From an uncultured Clostridia bacterium (lineage in GTDB: Bacteria; Bacillota; Clostridia; RGIG6154), in NCBI GenBank assembly GCA_934446135.1, contig CAKSDT010000059.1, positions 1-11,658 of the forward strand: DNA of 11,658 nucleotides, written 5' to 3'. The notes under the pieces were generated by a model. It did not search any database. It was not told the DNA's origin and saw only the letters and a list, made by a program, of their open reading frames with translations. The position numbers were made by a program, and so were the translations under genes. Within the stretch, counting starts at the first letter, position 1. The number at the start of each line of letters is the position of its first letter. Positions 6,676 to 11,658 of this stretch are shown here, one piece after another.

Positions 6676-8556
6676 TTAGTCAATTTCAACGGGAGTAAAT
6701 TTTTTACCTCCGCCTGTATAATATCTTGAGAACATTTCAAAGAACTCAAGTCTTAATACCTGAATACCTACAACCAATCCTTCAAGCACCATAACAAGTG
6801 CATTTCCCAAAACAAGAGTTATAACGCTTCCGGTGTTTCGGAACATTCCGCTTATTACGAAAACTGCCATCATCATACCGGCATGGTTTAGTGCAAAAGC
6901 ACCTATTCTTATAAAAGAAATTGTATTTGTTACAAAACTGAGCATAATTTCAAGAAACTCAAAGGAATTGTCAACCATACTGAATTTATCGTCCTTCTTG
7001 CCGCAAACAAGTGCCGCAAGAGGGTCTTGCAAAAATATAACGATTATCGGCAGTACAATCACCAAAATTATATACAAAGGTGTGAAAAGTGATTTTTTCA
7101 TAAGCATCGATACAATTCCCGCCAAAATACCGCCGTACATAATCATTCCGGCAACGCCGTTTTGTGAAAAGAATATTCTTTTAATGTCCTTTTGTCTTAT
7201 TCCGTTTATGATGTTTGCAATCATAGACATAAGTATTATTATTCCGCCAAGGCCTACGGTTGAGTAAAGCATTGTCGTAATTGATGTGCTGTTTTCCATA
7301 GGTCTTATTAAAAGTGCCGGCAGAATTTCTTCGTTACCGAAAACAGAGCCGTATAAAACACCGAAAATTGAGGAACTTATGCCTATCGGTATCATAATTT
7401 TACCCAGCGTTACTTTTTTGAACTTATACAAAAGACCGCCTATCAAAGAAAGACAAAGCCCGTGTCCGACATCGCCGAACATAACGCCGAAAATTAAAGT
7501 ATAAGTTATGGCCATCAGCACCGTGGGGTCGAACTCGTTATACCTTGGAAGTGCATACATTTCAAGAAACCATTCAAACGGTTTGAATATCTTTTTGTTT
7601 TCAAGTTTTATCGGAGGTTCTGAAAAACTTCCCGTTTCAGGTCCGTCCGACACTTCATACATAACGCTTTTATCTTCATCCAGCTTGGGTTTTATCTTAA
7701 GAAAATCTTTTTCTGTCACCCAGCCGCATATATAAAACATATTGTTTGTTTTTGCGGCGTATTTTCTCAGGTTTCTTATTTTATATCTTGTGGATATTAA
7801 TTTTCCGGCTCCGAAAAAGTCGTCGCATACTCCCGTGAAAAATTTTCTCTTTTCGGCCTTTATATCTTCGATTGTCTGCTGATGTTCGCCGCTTTTTTTA
7901 ACAAAGTACTCATATGCCTTTTCGGGCTGACCGTAAGCCTTTTTTGAAACGGTTATTCTTTCAAAATACATTGAATTGAATATCCTGTCGGCTTTGGCTA
8001 TTTTTTCATCGGGTGCAAAATACATAAGCCAGGCATAATCTTTATTTTCATATACCGGTATGTAAATTGCATCGATATTTGTAAGAAAAGTTTTAACCTT
8101 TTCAAAATACTCTTTAGGCATTCTGCCGTACCTTGCCTCAACATATTCCATATCGAATATTTTTTCAAGTTCGGCATTCGTGCCACGCATAGGTTCAAGT
8201 TGGCTTACTATAAGTTCCGACTCGGCCTTTTCATTTTCAGCCTTTTTAATTTTTGCGTCAAACTCTTTTAACTTCTCATTCACTTCATCTATAACGCAAA
8301 ATGCAGTCTGTTCGTCAGGCGGCTCTTTGGGACTGAAATCAATATCCGGAAATTCCGCTTTGACATAGGAATATATCTTATAAGCCTGCTCATAAGGATT
8401 TCCCATATCAAACTGTGTTACTTCTTCAACACCTTTTAAAACTTCTTTCGCATCAACCAACTCAATGGGACACTCCGAAAGCCTGAGTGCCAATGTCCTG
8501 TCTATTAAATCTTCACTGCCGGACAGCGACAGAAATTTCATTTTTGCAACTGCCAA
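6676..8556 (-). CDS. ntpI: V-type ATP synthase subunit I (membrane stator, a-subunit homologue)
   Basis: Subunit I supplies the two half-channels through which ions reach the K ring and anchors the peripheral stalks. The 626 residues divide as usual: a cytoplasmic N-terminal half with two coiled-coil arms (about 85-120 and 205-240), and a C-terminal half with seven or eight membrane segments from about residue 345 to 605. Landmarks are FDPTVLMAITYTLIFGVMFGD (about 342-362) and the channel helix TNTISFIRIGAFALNHAG, whose Arg550 is the essential arginine facing the ring glutamate. The start is TTG 8556-8554, immediately after the subunit C stop (TGA TTG); a GGGGGGTG site within the last codons of C sits 6 nt upstream. 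The first ATG (codon 6) is too far from this site. Expression is probably coupled to C. Confidence 0.96.
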   Translation of the reverse strand: MAVAKMKFLSLSGSEDLIDRTLALRLSECPIELVDAKEVLKGVEEVTQFDMGNPYEQAYKIYSYVKAEFPDIDFSPKEPPDEQTAFCVIDEVNEKLKEFDAKIKKAENEKAESELIVSQLEPMRGTNAELEKIFDMEYVEARYGRMPKEYFEKVKTFLTNIDAIYIPVYENKDYAWLMYFAPDEKIAKADRIFNSMYFERITVSKKAYGQPEKAYEYFVKKSGEHQQTIEDIKAEKRKFFTGVCDDFFGAGKLISTRYKIRNLRKYAAKTNNMFYICGWVTEKDFLKIKPKLDEDKSVMYEVSDGPETGSFSEPPIKLENKKIFKPFEWFLEMYALPRYNEFDPTVLMAITYTLIFGVMFGDVGHGLCLSLIGGLLYKFKKVTLGKIMIPIGISSSIFGVLYGSVFGNEEILPALLIRPMENSTSITTMLYSTVGLGGIIILMSMIANIINGIRQKDIKRIFFSQNGVAGMIMYGGILAGIVSMLMKKSLFTPLYIILVIVLPIIVIFLQDPLAALVCGKKDDKFSMVDNSFEFLEIMLSFVTNTISFIRIGAFALNHAGMMMAVFVISGMFRNTGSVITLVLGNALVMVLEGLVVGIQVLRLEFFEMFSRYYTGGGKKFTPVEID

Positions 8557-9573
8557 TCAGTTCACCCCCCTGATAAGGTGCTTTTTTGTTTCTTCGGCAC
8601 CGACAGAGTACCTCACGCACTCAATTACCGATGTAAGATCAATAAGTTCATACATCTTAAGTCTTATATATGCCGCCGCACCCGTCACTGAATTTCTTTC
8701 TTTTTTAAATACTTTTTCTGTTTCCTTAATAAAATACCTTCGTGCTTTAAGTTCGGGCCTTATATCATCGGAATTTGAAAAAATCATTCCGTACGGCCCG
8801 TTTTTTAAAAGTCCTTCGGTCTCATCCGAATTTTCTGCCTCAACAAGACTTCTTAAATATCCCGGGCTTACCTTATAAAACCTGTTTATCATAAAACTGT
8901 AAATAACTTCATCTGCCACGCTGTAATACTTTTTGCACCTTAAAATCCACAAAAGATTTGTTATGTCGGCACTTATCATTGAAAACTCAAGTATTTCTTC
9001 GGCACCCTTTATATTTTTAAGAAAATCAATATGCTTTGTGACATAAAACATATCAAGATTCATCTCGGCATCAAAAACAGTCTGATGGCCTGTATCCGAC
9101 AAAAGTTTCAAGAGCGGTTTCTGATAAACACTTCCCGAAAGTGCAACAATAAATTCTTTTATTGTTTTCGCTTCGGACACTTTTTTTATATCAAATCCCA
9201 ACTTCGAACCCGAAAAATCCTTTGATACTTCAAAATCAGTACCTGCACCTATTCTTCTTAAGATGCTTTTAAGTTTTTCTATTTCCATCTCGGTAAAATA
9301 GAATTTCATAATCTTTTTGTCATCGTCTTTTAAAAAGTGTATTATTGATTCAAGGTCTGAAATAATCGTATTTGTCAAAACCGCCTCGATATTTTCGCGG
9401 TGAACACCGCCCGAAGACGACGAAAGAATTTTGCCATACCCTTCTTTTTTCTTAAGAAATTCATAAATCTCATTTACCGACTTAAATCTTATTAGTTTTG
9501 AAAAATCTTCCGAAGTAAGCATTCTTTTGTGCATGGCACAAAGTTTTGTACCTACCGCCGCATTGTTTCTCAA
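8557..9573 (-). CDS. ntpC: V-type ATP synthase subunit C (central-stalk socket between D/F and the K ring)
   Basis: Subunit C (related to eukaryotic subunit d) is a funnel of helices that sits on the K ring and receives the D/F shaft. Recognisable parts are the N-terminal GTKLCAMHKRMLTSEDFSKL block, which corresponds to the family's YANARVRAM..RLL..EDY start, the repeated FYFTEMEIEKLKSILRR-type helices, and MISADITNLLWILRCKKYY in the second half. Length (338-341 aa) is normal. Two starts are possible: GTG 9582 and TTG 9573. I prefer TTG 9573 because AGAAGGTG ends exactly 6 nt before it, whereas GTG 9582 is part of that site and has only a weak GGA upstream. Its stop abuts the subunit I start. 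In E. hirae and archaea this gene lies after E; here it precedes I. Confidence 0.9.
   Translation of the reverse strand: MRNNAAVGTKLCAMHKRMLTSEDFSKLIRFKSVNEIYEFLKKKEGYGKILSSSSGGVHRENIEAVLTNTIISDLESIIHFLKDDDKKIMKFYFTEMEIEKLKSILRRIGAGTDFEVSKDFSGSKLGFDIKKVSEAKTIKEFIVALSGSVYQKPLLKLLSDTGHQTVFDAEMNLDMFYVTKHIDFLKNIKGAEEILEFSMISADITNLLWILRCKKYYSVADEVIYSFMINRFYKVSPGYLRSLVEAENSDETEGLLKNGPYGMIFSNSDDIRPELKARRYFIKETEKVFKKERNSVTGAAAYIRLKMYELIDLTSVIECVRYSVGAEETKKHLIRGVN
8563..8570 (-). promoter_or_regulatory. Ribosome binding site inside the end of subunit C, fixing the TTG start of subunit I
   Basis: GGGGGGTG on the minus strand forms part of the last codons of subunit C (Arg-Gly-Val). It is 6 nt before the TTG that follows the TGA stop directly. 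Ribosomes finishing C can restart at once on I, which would favour balanced synthesis of these two subunits. Confidence 0.7.
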
Positions 9574-9579
9574 AGTCTG

Positions 9580-9587
9580 CACCTTCT
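9580..9587 (-). promoter_or_regulatory. Ribosome binding site of subunit C, supporting the TTG start at 9573
   Basis: AGAAGGTG begins right after the subunit H stop codon TAA and ends 6 nt before TTG 9573-9571. It differs at one position from AGGAGGTG. The GTG at its end (9582-9580) is the alternative start codon; using it would leave subunit C with almost no Shine-Dalgarno sequence. Confidence 0.55.
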
Positions 9588-9896
9588 TTATCCGATAACT
9601 TTATTAAACGCTTCATTCACCCATTTTTCCATATTTTCATTGGCGGTCCGCCTCAGATTATCGGAAATTTCGGTCTGAGTCTTTAAAATTTCGTTCTTTC
9701 TTTTTTCTATTTCCATTTGCGTTGCGAGATTTATCTTTTCTATCTCTCCATCAAGTTTCTTTTGGTAGGAGGCTTTAATTTCATCGCACTCTTTTTGATT
9801 TTGAAGCCGTTCTTTTTCCAGGTCTTTTAATGTTCTGTCCATCTGTGCTTCGGCATCTTTTTCAATACTAAGTATTCTGTTTATAAGTTTATCCAA
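9588..9896 (-). CDS. V-type ATPase peripheral-stalk coiled-coil subunit (H/G type)
   Basis: A 102-residue, almost entirely helical and highly charged protein with heptad-like Leu/Ile spacing (INRILSIEKDAEAQMDRTLKDLEKE, then long Lys/Glu/Gln runs) and no membrane segment or cysteine-based motif beyond one Cys. This matches the size and composition of archaeal AhaH and E. hirae NtpF, which pair with subunit E in the peripheral stalk; such proteins have little sequence signature, so the call leans on its place as first gene of the operon. The start is TTG 9896-9894 with a strong AGGAGGAG site 6 nt upstream (9903-9910). It follows the PFL gene by 30 nt without a terminator and precedes subunit C with a gap of a few nt. 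Confidence 0.85.
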   Translation of the reverse strand: MDKLINRILSIEKDAEAQMDRTLKDLEKERLQNQKECDEIKASYQKKLDGEIEKINLATQMEIEKRKNEILKTQTEISDNLRRTANENMEKWVNEAFNKVIG

Positions 9897-9902
9897 AACA
9901 AA

Positions 9903-9910
9903 CTCCTCCT
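9903..9910 (-). promoter_or_regulatory. Strong ribosome binding site fixing the TTG start of subunit H
   Basis: AGGAGGAG preceded by an A-tract lies 6 nt before TTG 9896-9894, in the 30-nt gap behind the PFL gene. The gap holds no convincing promoter: a TATAAA-like stretch is so close that transcription would begin inside or past this site. Confidence 0.7.
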
Positions 9911-9926
9911 TTTTTTATACTATTTG

Positions 9927-11279
9927 TCAGTTCTTCAAACTGTGTATAGGAGCCGGTATCCTTCCTCCCCTTTTCACGAATGCCGAACTGTCATATGTAT
10001 TTACAGGCATAACGGGAGCCCTTCCCAAAAGACCGCCGAACTCAACCATTTCGCCTGCTTTTGTTCCCTCTTTAGGTATAATTCTTGCAGCCGTTGTTTT
10101 CTGATTTATCATTCCTATTGCTGCCTCGTCGGCAATAATTGCCGAAATTGTTTCTGCCGATGTATCCCCGGGTATTGCAATCATATCAAGACCCACAGAA
10201 CATACGCATGTCATTGCTTCAAGTTTTTCTATTGAAAGTGCTCCGCATTTTGCCGCCTCAATCATTCCCGCATCTTCACTTACCGGTATAAAAGCACCCG
10301 AAAGACCGCCGACAGACGACGATGCCATAACACCTCCTTTTTTAACGGCATCGTTTAAAAGTGCAAGTGCCGCTGTTGTGCCGTGAGTTCCGCACTTTTC
10401 AAGTCCCATTTCTTCTAATATGTATGCAACACTGTCGCCAATCGCCGGAGTGGGTGCAAGTGACAAATCTACTATGCCGAACGAAACGCCCAGCCTTTTT
10501 GCCGCTTCTCTTGCAACCATCTGACCGACTCTTGTAATTTTAAATGCGGTTTTTTTAATTGTTTCCGAAACTTCAAGAAAATCAGCGTCTTTAACTTTTT
10601 CCAACGCACATTTTACAACACCCGGACCGCTTACACCCACATTTATTACACATTCAGGTTCTGAAACGCCGTGAAAAGCACCCGCCATAAAAGGATTATC
10701 TTCAACCGCATTGCAGAAAACAACAAGTTTTGCACAGCCGAATGCGTCCTTTGTTATATGTGCCGTCTTTTTTATGATTTTGCCCATATCGTAAACGGCG
10801 TCCATATTGATTCCGGCTTTTGTACTTCCGACATTAACCGAAGAACAAACCTTTGTGGTCTGCTTTAAAGCCTCGGGAATGGAATTTACCATTATTCTTT
10901 CTTTATCCGTATATCCCTTTTGAACAAGTGCCGAAAAACCGCCGATAAAGTTTACGCCGAGTTCATTTGCCGCATTTTCAAGCGTCACGGCGTACTTTAC
11001 AAAATCTTCTTCCGAATTTCCGGGCGAAAGCATTGACACCGGTGTAACCGATATTCTCTTATTTATAATGGGTATACCAAACTCTGTTTCAATTTCCTGA
11101 CCTGTTTTAACAAGATTTCCCGCATAGCGAGTAATCTTATTATAGATGTTTTTGCAGGTTTCATCTACACTTGAAGAAGAACAGTCAAGAAGCGATATTC
11201 CCATAGTTATGGTTCTTATATCAAGATTTTCGTTTTGAATCATTCTTATGGTTTCCAAAATTTCGTATCTGTTTATCAT
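9927..11279 (-). CDS. PFL family protein, UPF0210/DUF711
   Basis: A 450-residue protein that matches the conserved UPF0210 family (usual length about 450) from end to end. Landmarks are the N-terminal LDIRTITMGISLLDC (about 19-33), the IPIINKRISVTPVSM block (about 69-83), the SVNVGSTKAGINMDAV segment, LSLAPTPAIGDSVAYILEEMG, and the Gly/Ser-rich MASSSVGGLSGAFIPVSED stretch. The fold is distantly related to pyruvate formate-lyase, but no activity has been established and I see no glycyl-radical motif of the RVxGY type. No membrane segment or signal peptide. ATG 11279-11277 follows an AAAGGAAATAG site. The gene lies 64 nt behind an ACT-domain gene, a pairing common in Firmicutes and some archaea, which suggests a metabolite-sensing partner. 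Whether it is functionally tied to the ATPase behind it is unknown. Confidence 0.93.
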   Translation of the reverse strand: MINRYEILETIRMIQNENLDIRTITMGISLLDCSSSSVDETCKNIYNKITRYAGNLVKTGQEIETEFGIPIINKRISVTPVSMLSPGNSEEDFVKYAVTLENAANELGVNFIGGFSALVQKGYTDKERIMVNSIPEALKQTTKVCSSVNVGSTKAGINMDAVYDMGKIIKKTAHITKDAFGCAKLVVFCNAVEDNPFMAGAFHGVSEPECVINVGVSGPGVVKCALEKVKDADFLEVSETIKKTAFKITRVGQMVAREAAKRLGVSFGIVDLSLAPTPAIGDSVAYILEEMGLEKCGTHGTTAALALLNDAVKKGGVMASSSVGGLSGAFIPVSEDAGMIEAAKCGALSIEKLEAMTCVCSVGLDMIAIPGDTSAETISAIIADEAAIGMINQKTTAARIIPKEGTKAGEMVEFGGLLGRAPVMPVNTYDSSAFVKRGGRIPAPIHSLKN

Positions 11280-11308
11280 TTATTCTATTTCCTTTCAGAT
11301 TAAAACGC

Positions 11309-11345
11309 AATCCCCCGAAACTACAAACGGGGGATTAATTTTTTT
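11309..11345. terminator. Terminator-like hairpin between the ACT and PFL genes
   Basis: A perfect 9-bp inverted repeat, AATCCCCCG (11309-11317) and CGGGGGATT (11328-11336), has a 10-nt loop. On the plus strand it is followed by a 7-nt T-run (11339-11345); on the minus strand, the direction of the flanking genes, only GCGTTTTA follows. For leftward transcription it is thus a GC-rich hairpin with a poor U-tract: a leaky terminator, attenuator or mRNA-stabilising stem between ACT and PFL. For rightward antisense transcription it would be a good terminator. No room for a new promoter remains before the PFL start. Confidence 0.6.
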
Positions 11346-11613
11346 ATATTCTGTGCATTGATTTATAAATCTCTTCATTGGTTGCAAGTATCTGAACCCC
11401 CATAGATTCTCCCAAGGAAGATACCCCTTTTACGAATTCATCAAACCCAACAGTTGATTTTTCTGTATCAACCAACATTACCATAGTAAAAATGTCTCCC
11501 ATAATAGTCTGATTTATATCTAATATATTAACATTTATCTCTTTAAGATAGCCGCTTACTCCGGCTATTATGCCGACTTTATCCTGTCCTATAACGGTAA
11601 TTATTGCTTTCAT
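11344..11613 (-). CDS. ACT-domain protein, UPF0237 family
   Basis: An 89-residue protein consisting of a single ACT domain, the beta-alpha-beta-beta-alpha-beta fold that binds amino acids or other small ligands, usually as a dimer. The first strand and turn, MKAIITVIGQDKVGIIAGVSGYL, carry the DKxGI.AxV signature at about residues 11-19 where ligands bind between protomers. NILDINQTIMGDIFTMVMLVD gives strands 2 and 3. There is no fused catalytic or DNA-binding domain. The length is normal for UPF0237. ATG 11613-11611 has AAGGAG about 11 nt upstream, slightly far. It is the first gene of the ACT-PFL pair and probably senses a metabolite for its partner; the ligand cannot be read from the sequence. 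Confidence 0.94.
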   Translation of the reverse strand: MKAIITVIGQDKVGIIAGVSGYLKEINVNILDINQTIMGDIFTMVMLVDTEKSTVGFDEFVKGVSSLGESMGVQILATNEEIYKSMHRI

Positions 11614-11652
11614 TTAACTCTCTGCTCCTTCCCGCTTTTTAAAATATACTAT

Positions 11653-11658
11653 ATTATA
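11653..11658 (-). promoter_or_regulatory. Putative -10 box upstream of the ACT gene, at the window edge
   Basis: TATAAT on the minus strand occupies the last six bases of the window, 39 nt before the ACT start codon, in a short A/T-rich gap that also contains the ribosome binding site. The -35 region is outside the window, so this is tentative. If real, it could drive ACT-PFL and, by read-through, the ATPase operon. Confidence 0.35.

Noticed and set aside
6833..7267. 144-codon plus-strand frame rich in Ile/Pro/Phe, looking like a membrane protein
   Set aside because: It is the antisense of the membrane half of subunit I; complementing hydrophobic codons naturally gives such a frame.
8465..8878. 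137-codon open frame on the plus strand across the start of subunit I and the end of subunit C
   Set aside because: It lies wholly antisense to two well-identified ATPase genes, has a Ser/Leu-rich shadow-like composition and no ribosome binding site or family match.
9905..9930. TATAAA-like sequence between the PFL gene and subunit H, as a promoter for the ATPase operon
   Set aside because: No matching -35 at proper spacing, and transcription would start on or after the ribosome binding site.
1..11658. Mobile element, CRISPR array, tRNA/rRNA, toxin-antitoxin or defence system
   Set aside because: No transposase or integrase, no regular repeat array, no RNA-gene fold and no defence-type domain was seen on either strand; the window is ordinary, densely packed housekeeping DNA.

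Overview
The window reads as a chromosomal segment of a low-GC anaerobic member of the Bacillota, most likely class Clostridia. The grounds are an A/T-rich composition with strong GGAGG-type ribosome binding sites, frequent TTG starts, an Enterococcus/Clostridium-style V-type ATPase instead of an F-type one, a Gram-positive lipoprotein, and an ACT + DUF711 (PFL family) gene pair. The order is inferred from protein character only; the species cannot be named. Every convincing gene is on the minus strand, so transcription runs from high to low coordinates. Coding density is very high: the largest gap is about 106 bases (933-1038).

From right to left, the window holds four blocks. (1) 11613-9927: a UPF0237-type ACT-domain protein and a UPF0210/DUF711 'PFL family' protein, a widely co-occurring pair of unknown function. 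A putative -10 box lies at the window edge and a strong hairpin sits between the two genes. (2) 9896-1484: a complete nine-gene V/A-type ATPase operon in the transcribed order H-C-I-K-F-E-A-B-D. It contains the membrane rotor and stator (K, I), the central stalk (C, D, F), the peripheral stalks (E, H) and the catalytic head (A3B3). Gaps are 0-30 nt, so it is probably one mRNA. The PFL gene ends only 30 nt before subunit H with no visible terminator, so read-through from block 1 is likely. (3) 1467-1039: a small Lys/Glu-rich lipoprotein tucked 16 nt behind subunit D and closed by a clear intrinsic terminator at 1001-1032. (4) 932-1: an ECF-type sigma factor overlapping by 8 nt a single-pass membrane protein that is probably its anti-sigma factor and is cut by the window start.

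Together the central genes encode a rotary pump that couples ATP hydrolysis or synthesis to H+ or Na+ movement. Key residues (P-loop and catalytic Glu in A, arginine finger in B, channel Arg in I, ion-binding Glu in K) are all present, so the enzyme looks functional. The lipoprotein may be an accessory factor on the outer membrane face, but that rests on position alone.

I found no mobile element, CRISPR array, tRNA or rRNA, and nothing that convincingly amounts to an undescribed system. The points most worth a second look are the rearranged subunit order, a proteolipid K with a possibly cleavable N-terminal hairpin, the lipoprotein inside the ATPase operon, the oddly oriented hairpin between ACT and PFL genes, and the cluster of non-ATG starts.
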